DNA of 42,768 nucleotides from Coriobacteriales bacterium OH1046 (lineage in GTDB: Bacteria > Actinomycetota > Coriobacteriia > Coriobacteriales > Atopobiaceae): contig RQYE01000011.1 of assembly GCA_004010535.1 (NCBI GenBank), positions 1-42,768 of the forward strand. Direction: 5' to 3'. The position numbers were made by a program, and so were the translations under genes. Below are positions 1 through 7,908 of this stretch, one piece after another. How positions within the stretch are numbered: position 1 is the first letter of the stretch; every line of letters begins with the position of its first letter. Under the pieces are notes generated by a model, which worked only from the letters and a program-made list of their open reading frames with translations, was not told the DNA's origin and did not search any database.

Positions 1-101
1 GTGACGTCCGCGCAGAACAGCCGGAGCAGCTCCCTGAACTTGCGCTCCGAGAGGTGCGATTTCGTGACGTACTTGTTCTTCGGCCTCTTTCTGCTGCTCA
101 T
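1..101 (-). mobile_element. IS1595-family transposase, N-terminal fragment (cut by window edge)
   Basis: The minus strand from 101 reads MSSRKRPKNKYVTKSHLSER and continues KFRELLRLFCADVT before the window ends. The short basic start followed by 'LSERKFRELLRLFCAD' is the usual opening of IS1595 (ISXO2-like DDE) transposases, which cut and paste or copy their element through terminal inverted repeats. Only 33 codons are visible. The ATG lies 25 bases inside the terminal repeat at 126-146. The C-terminal end of a transposase with the same terminal repeat is found at the other end of the window in the same orientation. Family assignment is by recognition of the N-terminal pattern plus the repeat; the catalytic DDE residues lie outside the window. 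Confidence 0.75.
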
Positions 102-125
102 ATGCCTAGTTTAGCCCTTAGAACG

Positions 126-146
126 CCCCTAAACTAGGCAAGCCCC
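126..146. repeat. Terminal inverted repeat of left IS1595-type element
   Basis: Read on the minus strand this 21-bp end starts GGGGCTTGCCTAG and ends TTTAGGGG. It is identical, in inverted orientation, to the repeat at 42624-42644. It therefore marks the outer end of the left insertion sequence, and host sequence resumes at 147. A second, inverted copy of the core TGCCTAGTTTAG lies at 103-114. Together with 129-140 it forms a 12-bp stem just in front of the transposase start codon, which may limit transposase expression. Confidence 0.8.
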
Positions 147-716
147 TACAGAAATTGGGACGACGCGCTCTTCCAGAAGCACCTTCGGCAATTCGGACTG
201 AATGAAACGCAGAAAGTAAAGAGGTATTCGAAAGGGATGACTATGAAGCTGGCTATTGCAGCGGCTTTATCGCATCATCCTAAACTTCTGATCATGGATG
301 AGGCAACCAGCGGATTAGATCCCATCATGCGAGATGAGATGCTGGATGTTTTCCTTGATTTCGTCGGCGATGAGAATCACTCCATCCTGCTTTCATCCCA
401 CATCACAAGCGATTTGGAAAAGATTGCAGATTACATCACCTTCATTCACCACGGAAGGATCATCCTCTCTGAAACGAAGGACCGTCTGATCTACGATTAC
501 GCGATCCTGCGCTGCACTGAAAGGCAGTTCGCCGATTTGGACAAGGAGGATGCGGTCTCTTACCGCATGCAAGGCTATCAGTTCGATGTGCTTGTGGATG
601 ACAGGAAAAGGGCCGAGCGGAACTATCCCGATATGGTCATCGACCACGCTTCTATTGACGAGATTATGCTGATATTGATAAAGGGGGCAGGAAATGACCG
701 GTCTTCTGAAGAATGA
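147..716 (+). pseudogene. ABC transporter ATP-binding protein, 5' part lost to IS insertion
   Basis: An open frame runs straight out of the insertion sequence (YRNWDDALF...) into a signature loop (YSKGM), Walker B (LLIMDEATSGLDP) and H-loop (SILLSSHIT) of an ABC ATPase. The layout is that of BcrA/YhcG-like ATPases paired with ABC-2 permeases. The Walker A motif and Q-loop, about the first 100 residues, are missing and would lie on the far side of the IS. An internal ATG at 237 could start a 159-residue product, but it could not bind ATP normally. The frame ends 23 bases inside the permease gene, a typical translationally coupled pair. The transporter is almost certainly inactivated in this strain. 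Confidence 0.85.
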
Positions 717-1353
717 TTTCTACGCCGTCGCCGAACTGATGGGGGTGGGATTCATACTCATTATCGGGCTGGGTGCGGTTCTGCTGATCAGCGGCGATGC
801 TACGATTCTCATTGGATTTACGGTGCTGTCCGTTCCCGCAGTCGCAATCATCTCCATTTCGGGATTTCAAAGGGAGGGCGCTTCAAAGTGGGGCAAGCAC
901 AAGCTGACCTTCCCGGTCCGGAGGGCGGACATCGTAAAAAGCCAGTACATCAACCATGCCTTGTGGAGTCTTCTCGGCCTCGCCGCAGCATCTGCGTTTG
1001 TGGGCGGGGCTGTTCTGATTCATGGGAATATCTATTTCTACTACGGATTCCGCGACGCGATAACGTTGATTCTAACGGGCGGGGTGCTCGCTTTTCTAAT
1101 CGGCTCCATCTCGTATCCCCTGTACTATGCGCTGGGCGCTGATAAGGCAACGATCGTGACGGCGGCAAGCGTGCTGGGGTCCATCGGAATCGTATTCGGG
1201 TTGAGCTCTTTGATGAGCGCCCTGAGCAAGGGGGGCTACGTAACAGACAGCCAATACTATGGGAACCTTGCAGTGATCGTTGGGGCCACGGCGGCGATAT
1301 ACCTCTCATCGTTCTTCATGGCGGTCTCCATCTTCAAGAAAAGGGAATATTGA
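694..1353 (+). CDS. ABC-2 type transporter permease subunit
   Basis: This 219-residue protein has about six hydrophobic segments (residues ~15-35, 40-55, 85-110, 122-145, 150-175 and 190-212) and ends in a basic KKREY tail. It fits the small ABC-2 membrane family that partners with the ATPase just upstream. The ATG is preceded by AAGGGGGCAGGAA and overlaps the end of the ATPase frame by 23 bases, so the two were made as one unit. Substrate is unknown; relatives export peptides, bacitracin-like compounds or act in cell-envelope stress. Because the ATPase is broken by the IS at the window start, this permease is probably orphaned unless another ATPase serves it. Confidence 0.75.
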   Translation: MTGLLKNDFYAVAELMGVGFILIIGLGAVLLISGDATILIGFTVLSVPAVAIISISGFQREGASKWGKHKLTFPVRRADIVKSQYINHALWSLLGLAAASAFVGGAVLIHGNIYFYYGFRDAITLILTGGVLAFLIGSISYPLYYALGADKATIVTAASVLGSIGIVFGLSSLMSALSKGGYVTDSQYYGNLAVIVGATAAIYLSSFFMAVSIFKKREY

Positions 1354-1367
1354 AGCCGGAGGCCCTG

Positions 1368-1386
1368 ACCGCTCTGGCGGCGTTTT
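1368..1386 (+). terminator. Weak possible terminator after ABC permease
   Basis: CCGC-TCTG-GCGG forms a short hairpin followed by CGTTTTG, 15 bases after the permease stop. The stem is only four base pairs, so this is a weak call. Confidence 0.3.
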
Positions 1387-1419
1387 GTGAGACGGCATAC
1401 GTTTTCCCGTTGTAACGGA

Positions 1420-1425
1420 TACACT
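1420..1425 (+). promoter_or_regulatory. Possible -10 box for leaderless rlmD transcript
   Basis: TACACT ends six bases before the ATG at 1432 and no Shine-Dalgarno sequence precedes that ATG. In actinobacteria a -10 hexamer at this distance commonly gives leaderless mRNAs that begin at the start codon. No convincing -35 box was seen. Confidence 0.35.
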
Positions 1426-1431
1426 GATCAT

Positions 1432-2631
1432 ATGGGGTACCGCACCTACACCTGTCCGATTGCCAAGGCGTGCGGCGGCTGCGCATGGCTCGCCGTGCCC
1501 TACCCCATACAGCTGGAACGCAAGCAACGTCAGGTGGAGGAGCTGCTCGGTGCAATGGCCGGGCAGGACGGGGCGATCATCGAGCGGATTGCGGGCATGG
1601 ATGAGCCCCGCGCGTACCGCCATAAGGCGGCCACGCCCTTCGCGCCCGGCGGCACGGGCGGCGGGCAGGTGCGTTCCGGGTTCTATGCGCAGGGGACGCA
1701 TCGGATCGTATCCTGCGAGGGCTGCCTCGTGGAGAAGGACGGCCTGCGCCGGATCCTGAACGACGTGGCGTCCCTAGCCCAGAAGCGGGGCATCTCTCCG
1801 TACAACGAGGACCGGCATACGGGCCATCTGCGCCATGCCATCGTCCGCGCAGGCTATGCCACCGATGACGTGCTGCTCACCCTCGTCACCCGCGAAGAGC
1901 ATGTGCCACGTGTCGGACAGCTCGCGGACGCGCTCGCAGAAGCCCGTCCCGAGCTCACGGGCATCGTGCAGAACATCAACGACAAGCGTACCAACGCCTT
2001 GTTGGGCCGTGCCTGCCACACGCTTTGGGGGAGTCCCGTCATGTACGACGAGCTGCTCGGCTGCAGGTTCGCCATCACGGCGACGAGCTTCTACCAGACC
2101 AACCCCGCCCAGACCGAGCTCCTCTACCGCTTGGCTATCGAGGGCATTCGATGTGCGCCGGGCGGGAGCGTGCTCGATGCCTACTGCGGTTGCGGGACCA
2201 TCGGCATCTGCGCTGCAGCGCAGATGGAGGGCATCGAGCTCGTGGGCGTTGAGCGCGATGCCGGCGGCGTTGCCATGGCACGCGCCAATGCCAAGGCGAA
2301 CGGCATGTCCGAGCGCGTGCGTATCGAGCGCGCCGACGCCACCGCCTGGATAACCCGTGCCGCTTGCGACGGGAAACGCTTCGATACCGTGATCCTCGAT
2401 CCGCCGCGCGCGGGCTCCACCCCGGCATTCATCGAAGCCACGGCAGCGCTTGCGCCCGAGCGCGTGGTCTACGTCTCATGCAATCCCGTCACCCAAGCTC
2501 GCGACCTTGTCCTTTTCCGCAAAAGGGGTTATCGGCTCGCGCGTGTCTCGCCCGTGGACATGTTCCCGCATACCAAGCATGTTGAGACGGTGTGCCTCTT
2601 AACCCGAGAACAGGCCAAAGAGCATTTGTAG
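1432..2631 (+). CDS. rlmD: 23S rRNA (uracil-C5)-methyltransferase, RlmD/TrmA family
   Basis: It methylates C5 of a uridine in 23S rRNA (or tRNA, in TrmA-type relatives) using S-adenosylmethionine. The N-terminus carries the iron-sulfur cysteines C8-x5-C14-x2-C17 (CPIAKACGGC) with further Cys in SCEGC. The C-terminal half has the SAM fold: VLDAYCGCGTIGI, ILDPPRAGS and the catalytic cysteine in VYVSCNPVT, ending HTKHVETVCLL, all typical of RlmD/RlmCD. About 399 residues is normal for Gram-positive members, which often lack the TRAM domain. The ATG at 1432 is preferred over an upstream GTG at 1387 because the conserved protein begins there. There is no Shine-Dalgarno sequence. The exact rRNA position (U747 or U1939) cannot be told from sequence alone. 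Confidence 0.85.
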   Translation: MGYRTYTCPIAKACGGCAWLAVPYPIQLERKQRQVEELLGAMAGQDGAIIERIAGMDEPRAYRHKAATPFAPGGTGGGQVRSGFYAQGTHRIVSCEGCLVEKDGLRRILNDVASLAQKRGISPYNEDRHTGHLRHAIVRAGYATDDVLLTLVTREEHVPRVGQLADALAEARPELTGIVQNINDKRTNALLGRACHTLWGSPVMYDELLGCRFAITATSFYQTNPAQTELLYRLAIEGIRCAPGGSVLDAYCGCGTIGICAAAQMEGIELVGVERDAGGVAMARANAKANGMSERVRIERADATAWITRAACDGKRFDTVILDPPRAGSTPAFIEATAALAPERVVYVSCNPVTQARDLVLFRKRGYRLARVSPVDMFPHTKHVETVCLLTREQAKEHL

Positions 2632-2859
2632 GTGGATGTCGACAGGGAAGGCCCGGGAAAAGGAAGCTGGCTTTTTGGGAAAGAATATAAAGGGTGCCGA
2701 GAAGGAGAAGCGAGCATCTGTCTCGGTTCTCTTACGGAGTCGGGACGCGACGAGTTGATGGAGATCGCGAATAAGCACGGACGCCCCGTGCCGGCGTTCA
2801 TACGACCTGCGCACGGGCTCATAGTTGAAAGGATGGAAAAACATAATGGAGAACAATAA
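2632..2859 (+). CDS. Small hypothetical ORF abutting rlmD (doubtful)
   Basis: A GTG directly after the rlmD stop opens 75 codons rich in charged residues, with no family that I recognise. It overlaps the start of the next small membrane protein. The immediate TAG/GTG junction could allow coupled translation, but there is no ribosome-binding site of its own. It may be chance open frame. Confidence 0.2.
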   Translation: MDVDREGPGKGSWLFGKEYKGCREGEASICLGSLTESGRDELMEIANKHGRPVPAFIRPAHGLIVERMEKHNGEQ

Positions 2860-3046
2860 AAAGCAGGGAGGTTCGGATAGAATGCCTCTTGGTCTTGCTG
2901 TTGGCCTCTCAATAGGGGTTGCCGTAGGTGCCGCAACGAACAACCTTGAGCTGTGGCTACCCGTCTGCATGACCATAGGAATCGCCCTCGGGGCAGCTCT
3001 CGGCGGCCAATCTGATGACAAGGACGCGAAAGAGGATGAGGAATAA
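2846..3046 (+). CDS. Small glycine-zipper membrane protein
   Basis: The product is 66 residues long. After a polar start (MENNKKQGGSDR) come two hydrophobic segments with small residues at regular spacing (GLAVGLSIGVAVGAA and MTIGIALGAALGG), joined by a short loop, and an acidic tail (DDKDAKEDEE). This is a glycine-zipper layout seen in short uncharacterised membrane proteins of Firmicutes and Actinobacteria. The ATG at 2846 is preferred over a TTG at 2825 because the conserved layout starts there; GGATGG lies about 10 bases upstream. Function is unknown. Confidence 0.55.
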   Translation: MENNKKQGGSDRMPLGLAVGLSIGVAVGAATNNLELWLPVCMTIGIALGAALGGQSDDKDAKEDEE

Positions 3047-3596
3047 TCGAGCGTGACAACGTATGCAAAGAACAGGATGCTGGGGAAATATGGTCAGCAT
3101 CTATCGTTTCTCGGAGGTCGAGAGGTACAGGGAGAATGGAGCAGAAGCAATCGAAACGAATCTTTGAGAATTTTTACATCCGTCTCGAATGACGGCATAA
3201 AGGCATTGTGCGTGAACTTGTACATGCATATTGCGAGGGTGGTGTCAGCTCCTTGACGGTTGGCTGTGCGGATGGTGACATGGGGACGTATCAGGCATTT
3301 GATTTCCCCATACGGCTTGGAAATTTGCTCGCGTTTGAGTAAAACCGGTATTTACCTGTGTCCTTCGCGCGCTTCCTACAACTCCAGATTGCTCATGGGT
3401 TTGCGCCGCGAGGCTGCTCCTAGACTCGCCGCAAAGCTGCTGCAGGGTATCGCAAGGCATTCGGCCAAGCTTGGAAGGACGTGTCGTAAATGACGCACCA
3501 CAGGAATGTTTTTTCCGATGCTATCCGATTCTTGCAATCATGGATATCATGTCGAAGACAGCATAGGACCAGTATTTGCGGAGGCGGGAGCCCTAT
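3047..3596. other. 550-bp intergenic region with a dispersed repeat copy
   Basis: Only short, unconvincing open frames are present. The region includes an inverted pair ATGGGGA...TCCCCAT (about 3277-3310) and one copy of the dispersed 28-bp repeat at 3372-3399. Sequence after that repeat also resembles 10577-10620. It looks like decayed or repeat-derived DNA rather than a gene. Confidence 0.5.
3372..3399 (+). repeat. Dispersed 28-bp intergenic repeat, copy 1
   Basis: It begins CTTCCTACAACT and ends TTGCTCATGGG. It matches copies at 10423-10450 (minus) and 10549-10576 (plus) with a few differences in the middle. Confidence 0.6.
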
Positions 3597-4361
3597 ATGG
3601 ACGACTGGTTCACCGTTGAAGAAATTGATTCCCATACATTTGCCATCAGCGAATATAAGCACTGGGAAGAGACGCACTGCTATCTGCTATGCGGGCAGCG
3701 AAGAGCGGTCCTCATCGATGCGGGGCTGGGAATCTCCAACATTAAGGCGGTCGTGGATGAGTTGACGGAATTGCCTGTCATGGCCGTTGCTACCCATATT
3801 CATTGGGATCACATAGGAGGACTCAAGCATTTCGATACTATTGCGGTACACGAATCAGAAAAGGATTGGCTGTCTGTTCGGTTTCCCATACCGCCGCAAG
3901 CTGTCAAAAAAAGCCTGACGAGATGCTCCTGCGATTTCCCAGAGGATTTTGATATTGACGATTATCAGGTTTTTCAAGGTATGCCCCAAAGAATTCTGCA
4001 CGATGGAGATCGGCTTGATTTAGGCGGACGTGAAATCCATGTCATTCATACGCCAGGGCATTCTCCTGGGCACTGTTGCTTTTATGAGCTGGGGAGGAAC
4101 TACCTGTACTCCGGCGATTTGATATACAAGGGCTGCTTGCACGCGTTCTACCCCTCCACCGACCCACAGCTCTTCTACGAGTCCGTGCGAAAAATACGTG
4201 AGTATCAGATAGCAAAGGTCCTGCCCGGCCACCACCAATTGGATATTCCCGTTTCATTGATCGGTGAAATCGAAGATGGGTTTGCACAGATAGAGCAGAA
4301 CGGCCTACTCGAACACGGGAACGGGCTGTTTGAGTTTAGAGGTTTTCAGATTCAAATCTGA
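3597..4361 (+). CDS. MBL-fold metallo-hydrolase
   Basis: This 254-residue protein has the metallo-beta-lactamase fold. Visible motifs are THIHWDHIGG (HxHxDH metal ligands), HTPGHSPGH (third metal histidine), YSGDLIY (bridging aspartate) and LPGHHQLD (last histidine). The family hydrolyses thioesters, esters or lactones; glyoxalase II-like members are the nearest general type. The ATG at 3597 is chosen because GGAGGCGGGAG lies just upstream. It appears to be a single-gene unit. The substrate cannot be inferred from its neighbours. Confidence 0.8.
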   Translation: MDDWFTVEEIDSHTFAISEYKHWEETHCYLLCGQRRAVLIDAGLGISNIKAVVDELTELPVMAVATHIHWDHIGGLKHFDTIAVHESEKDWLSVRFPIPPQAVKKSLTRCSCDFPEDFDIDDYQVFQGMPQRILHDGDRLDLGGREIHVIHTPGHSPGHCCFYELGRNYLYSGDLIYKGCLHAFYPSTDPQLFYESVRKIREYQIAKVLPGHHQLDIPVSLIGEIEDGFAQIEQNGLLEHGNGLFEFRGFQIQI

Positions 4362-4709
4362 GCTGCATATTCCGGTTTCACGACATGTTTGGGCGAATCT
4401 CCCGATATCGATAAGCCGAAGTCGGAAGATGCGGGAGGCATTCATGATCGTCTCCGTTGGCCAAGCCAATAGTGACCAAGCTGCGGAGGCCCGCTCTATG
4501 TCGTGGAAGGAATCGCATCGCTCATGCTGCTCTTCAGATTTCATCGAGCTTCACGCTGCCGAGCACCAGCGAATATACCTGCAGACCAAACAGAAACAAG
4601 GGGGCAGGATATACCTGCTTATCGAAAAGGCTCTGGTAGGCGCGGTATCGGTGAACGACAATTTGATAGAAGACCCCCTATGTCTCTCCTGATAAACAAA
4701 ATATGGGCT
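4362..4709. other. Intergenic region, no convincing gene
   Basis: A 120-codon open frame (4330-4692) crosses this stretch. Its first part overlaps the hydrolase gene and its composition is unlike its neighbours. Its tail (RIYLLIEKALVGAVSV) looks protein-like but matches nothing that I recognise, so it may be a decayed gene. No terminator or strong promoter was seen. Confidence 0.35.
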
Positions 4710-4922
4710 ATGGTGCTGCGCCTCGATCGCGTCATGGCAGGCAGGACGATGAGCCTCAAGGAGCTGTCCGAGATCGTCGGCGTGTCGAATGTCAATCTGT
4801 CGAAAATGAAGACCGGCAAGATCAGCGCCATCCGCTTCTCCACCTTGGTCGCCATATGCGGGGCCTTGGATTGCCAGCCGGGGGACATCCTGGAATATGA
4901 GCGCGACGGCGGCGGGATGTAG
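4710..4922 (+). CDS. Cro/CI-type HTH regulator (YozG-like)
   Basis: The product is a 70-residue single-domain repressor: MVLRLDRVMAGRTMSLKELS, then VGVSNVNLSKMKTGK (helix-turn-helix) and FSTLVAICGALDCQPGDIL, the compact HTH pattern of the YozG group. Such proteins usually regulate themselves and an adjacent membrane-protein gene. The next gene, starting about 90 bases downstream, encodes a CPBP membrane protease, which fits this pattern. The ATG at 4710 matches the family start. An in-frame ATG at 4680 would add ten residues; neither has a clear ribosome-binding site. Confidence 0.75.
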   Translation: MVLRLDRVMAGRTMSLKELSEIVGVSNVNLSKMKTGKISAIRFSTLVAICGALDCQPGDILEYERDGGGM

Positions 4923-5010
4923 GTGCGCAGAACGTGGAGACTTCCCTGTTTTTGAACGGGCTGCCGGGCGGAGCCGTGCAAGTCGCCCTGTTCGCAGCTG
5001 CTCCCTGTGC

Positions 5011-5442
5011 ATGGTGACCATCACCGTGACGTTTTTGCTTGGAGAGCTGGTCGTATGGATATGCGGCGACGTGGAAACCGCCTGTTCTGCATACACGGGG
5101 GTGGGAGCGGGGGCGGTTCCCGTGATCCTGGTCTATGCATTCATCCGGACTGTGCTGTCGGAAGAGATCCTGTTCAGGGGCTTTCTCCTGAAAAGGTTGG
5201 CCGCGAAGCTCGGGTTTTGGAAAGGCAACGTCACCCATGCGGCAATCTTCGGAGCAGCACATCTCCTGATGGCCTGGGGGCGGGTCGGCGCGCTTGCGGG
5301 AGCCGTCGTCATGATCTATCCGATGGCGGCCGCCCTTCTGCTCGGTCATCTGGACGAGAAGCTCTCAGATGGTTCGATCATCCCGAGTTGGATCGTACAC
5401 GGGGCGCCGAATACGATAGAGGCACCGTTGCAGGCGTTCTGA
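5011..5442 (+). CDS. CPBP-family intramembrane metalloprotease, possibly frameshifted at 5' end
   Basis: The three CPBP (Rce1-like, 'CAAX protease and bacteriocin-processing') motifs are visible: SEEILFRGFL (EExxxR type), HAAIFGAAHL (FxxxH type) and SWIVHGAPNT (HxxxN type), spread over hydrophobic segments. It would act in the membrane, cutting peptides or in bacteriocin immunity. From the ATG at 5011 it has 143 residues, short for the family. Upstream, another frame beginning with GTG at 4934 reads VETSLFLNGLPGGAVQVALF and stops at the point where this frame becomes membrane-like. That suggests a one-base frameshift near 5000 removed the first transmembrane helix. The HTH gene upstream is a likely partner. 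Confidence 0.65.
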   Translation: MVTITVTFLLGELVVWICGDVETACSAYTGVGAGAVPVILVYAFIRTVLSEEILFRGFLLKRLAAKLGFWKGNVTHAAIFGAAHLLMAWGRVGALAGAVVMIYPMAAALLLGHLDEKLSDGSIIPSWIVHGAPNTIEAPLQAF

Positions 5443-5644
5443 TAGGATGCCGCCCCCTGCGTCGAGCACTCGTGCGGATGTGCGTGCAGGCAGCTATAGA
5501 TGCAGGTTGGAAAACGATGGCGGTATACTGGTGGGCAAGCCCTTCCATGCCCATCGCCAGCGGAAGCGGATCAGAATGTCCGAGGTGCAGCGGTGACGGG
5601 CGGATAAGGGCAGACCGAGAGACACGTTGCGGGGAGGTGGGCCC

Positions 5645-6202
5645 ATGAAGATGGCGGAGATCCCGTTTCGGCTCAAAGACGGACGGGAGGCGGTGCTCAG
5701 AAACCCGCGCGATGATGACGCCGAGGGCATGCTGGAGCACGTGAAGGCTATCGTTGGGGAGACGGCCTTCCTGCTCCGCGAGCCGGAAGAGTACGACGGC
5801 TATACGCCCGAAGACGAGAAGAAGCTGCTTGCCGGTAAGAATGATGCGGAGAACGAGGTCATGATGGCCTGCCTCGTCGACGGCAGGATCGCCGGTACGT
5901 GCGAGATTGCCTTCAAGGACAAGATGAAGACGCGGCATCGCGCGGAGGTGGCGCTTGCCGTGCGCCGCGCGTTCTGGGGGCAGGGCATCGGGACGAGGAT
6001 GCTCCACGAGATGATCCGCATGGCCGAAGAGCGGGAGGGGGTCCTCCAAATAGAGCTGGAATTCATCGAGGGGAACGCCAGGGCGCGCTCTCTGTACGAG
6101 AAGTTGGGATTCAGGATCGCAGGCGTCCAGCCCCATGCCATACGGCTGAAGGATGGCACCCTGCTCAACACGTATCTGATGATCAAAGAACTGTTCAGAT
6201 AA
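5645..6202 (+). CDS. GNAT-family N-acetyltransferase
   Basis: A 185-residue protein with the GNAT fold. The acetyl-CoA pyrophosphate loop is VRRAFWGQGIGTRML (R/QxxGxG/A type), followed by ELEFIEGNARARSLYEKLGF, the usual last motif. It transfers an acetyl group to an amine; the closest style is ribosomal-protein or small-molecule acetyltransferases. The start has GGGGAGGTGGGCCC in front of the ATG. It ends 22 bases before ogt, so the two are probably cotranscribed. Substrate unknown. Confidence 0.85.
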   Translation: MKMAEIPFRLKDGREAVLRNPRDDDAEGMLEHVKAIVGETAFLLREPEEYDGYTPEDEKKLLAGKNDAENEVMMACLVDGRIAGTCEIAFKDKMKTRHRAEVALAVRRAFWGQGIGTRMLHEMIRMAEEREGVLQIELEFIEGNARARSLYEKLGFRIAGVQPHAIRLKDGTLLNTYLMIKELFR

Positions 6203-6224
6203 CGTGCGAGGGTGGGGAGCTCCC

Positions 6225-6758
6225 ATGGATTACGCAAACAGCTACGATTCGCCGCTCGGTGCGATCACCCTTGCGAGCGATGGGTGCTCTCTGACCGGGC
6301 TCTGGTTCGAGGGGCAGAAATACTTCGCTGTCACGCTGCGCGCGGGGCACCAGGAGGGAAACCTCCCTGTTTTCGAAGATGCCGCACGGTGGCTCGACAC
6401 CTACTTCGAGGGGAAGGAGCCGGATTTCACGCCTCCGCTTGCCCTGCGGGGAAGCGCCTTCTGCCGGGAGGTCTGGGGCGCGCTCCTAGAAATCCCCTAC
6501 GGGCAGACGACGACCTACGGCGAGATCGCCCGGATCCTTGCCGCGCGGCACGGGCTCGGAAAGGTGTCCGCGCGGGCTGTGGGCGGCGCCGTGGGACGTA
6601 ACGCCCTGTCGATCATCATCCCCTGTCACAGGGTCATCGGTGCGCGAGGCAACCTGACCGGCTATGCAGGCGGAATCGATCGCAAGATCAAGCTGCTTGC
6701 GCTGGAGGGGATCGACACCGCGCGCTTCTCTATCCCTAAAACAGGCTCAGCTCCGTAG
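6225..6758 (+). CDS. ogt: Methylated-DNA--[protein]-cysteine S-methyltransferase
   Basis: This suicide enzyme repairs O6-methylguanine by moving the alkyl group onto its own cysteine. The active site IIIPCHRVIG is present, preceded by the DNA-binding part (EIPYGQTTTYGEIA, ARAVGGAVGRN with the arginine finger) and followed by LTGYAGGIDRKIKLLALEG. 177 residues is the normal single-domain Ogt/AGT length. GGTGGGGAGC serves as ribosome-binding site. It probably shares a transcript with the acetyltransferase upstream. Confidence 0.92.
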   Translation: MDYANSYDSPLGAITLASDGCSLTGLWFEGQKYFAVTLRAGHQEGNLPVFEDAARWLDTYFEGKEPDFTPPLALRGSAFCREVWGALLEIPYGQTTTYGEIARILAARHGLGKVSARAVGGAVGRNALSIIIPCHRVIGARGNLTGYAGGIDRKIKLLALEGIDTARFSIPKTGSAP

Positions 6759-6869
6759 GAGCGGTACCGCGCACCTAAATACTGCGTCACCGAAACGGCA
6801 TCCGTTCATCCGTGAGGATATAGTGGTAGCGAGGATGCGTTCGAGAAGCGCCGCGCAGGGAGGCGACCC

Positions 6870-7895
6870 ATGGGCAGGAATCACGAAGTCACAACTCCGC
6901 AGCTGCTTCTGGATGAAGCGGGTGAGCTGCGCGAGCCTGGCTGGTCCCGCTCTCCCGTGCAGCGCTACATGCGCTCGATGATCAAGGCACCTGCCTGGCG
7001 CATCAAGGAATGGGACTACTATCTGGTGCTTTCGGATGCCTTCGCGGGAGCCTTCACCATCTCGGATGATGGCTATATCGGCTTGCAGTCCGTCTCGCTG
7101 CTGACCTTCGGCGATGCGCCGTGGGAGCATACCGAGACCGTGCTCAACGCCTTCCCCCTGGGCAAGCTCAAACTTCCTGCGAGCTCGACCGCAGGCGTTG
7201 CGGCCTATGCCGACAAGCGTTTGCAGATGTCCTTCTCGGTAGAGGGGGCCACGCGCCGCATCCGCTGCAGCTTCGCCGACTTCTGCGACGGCAAGCCGCT
7301 CGTCGCGGACATCACGCTCGCCCAGCCCGCCATGGATTCGCTCGCCATCGCCACGCCGTGGGAGAAGAAGCGCCGTTTCTACTATAACCAGAAGATAAAC
7401 TGCATGCGGGCATCCGGTTTCATCGAGCTCGATGGCATGCGCTACGAGTTCGATCCGGCGGCGGACTTCGGCACGCTCGATTGGGGGCGTGGCGTCTGGA
7501 CTTACGACAACACCTGGTTCTGGGGCTCGGGCAACGCCGATCTTGACGGGCACATCTTCGGCTTCAACATCGGGTACGGTTTCGGCAATACAGCCGCTGC
7601 CAGCGAAAACGTCATCTTCTACGACGGCGTCGCCCACAAGTTGGATGATGTGGTCTTCAACATTCCGGCGAGCGGCTACACCGACCCGTGGACCTTCACC
7701 TCGTCGGATGGCCGCTTCGAGATGGATTTCGCACCCGTGCTCGACCGCGCGGCCAACCTCGATTACAAGCTCATCGTCTCCGACCAGCATCAGGTATTCG
7801 GTCGCATGAGCGGCGTCGCTATCCTCGATGACGGTACCGAGCTCCGTATCAAAGACGTGATGTGCTTTGCCGAGAAGGTCCACAACCGCTACTAG
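6870..7895 (+). CDS. DUF2804 domain-containing protein
   Basis: A 341-residue soluble protein that matches the DUF2804 family by style: an early WRIKEWDYYLVLSD, central ATPWEKKRRFYYNQKINCMRASG, and DWGRGVWTYDNTWFWGSGN with many aromatic residues, then FGFNIGYGFGN. Members are about 330-350 residues and widespread in Actinobacteria and Clostridia. Their fold suggests lipocalin/AttH-like carbohydrate- or lipid-binding barrels, but no activity is established. The start at 6870 has GGGAGGCGACCC in front. The regulator that follows begins 14 bases later and may be cotranscribed. Confidence 0.8.
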   Translation: MGRNHEVTTPQLLLDEAGELREPGWSRSPVQRYMRSMIKAPAWRIKEWDYYLVLSDAFAGAFTISDDGYIGLQSVSLLTFGDAPWEHTETVLNAFPLGKLKLPASSTAGVAAYADKRLQMSFSVEGATRRIRCSFADFCDGKPLVADITLAQPAMDSLAIATPWEKKRRFYYNQKINCMRASGFIELDGMRYEFDPAADFGTLDWGRGVWTYDNTWFWGSGNADLDGHIFGFNIGYGFGNTAAASENVIFYDGVAHKLDDVVFNIPASGYTDPWTFTSSDGRFEMDFAPVLDRAANLDYKLIVSDQHQVFGRMSGVAILDDGTELRIKDVMCFAEKVHNRY

Positions 7896-7908
7896 GACAG
7901 AGGCTGCA

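Noticed and set aside
3053-3493. Two short open frames in the 3-3.5 kb gap
   Set aside because: No ribosome-binding sites, odd composition, and overlap with a dispersed repeat.
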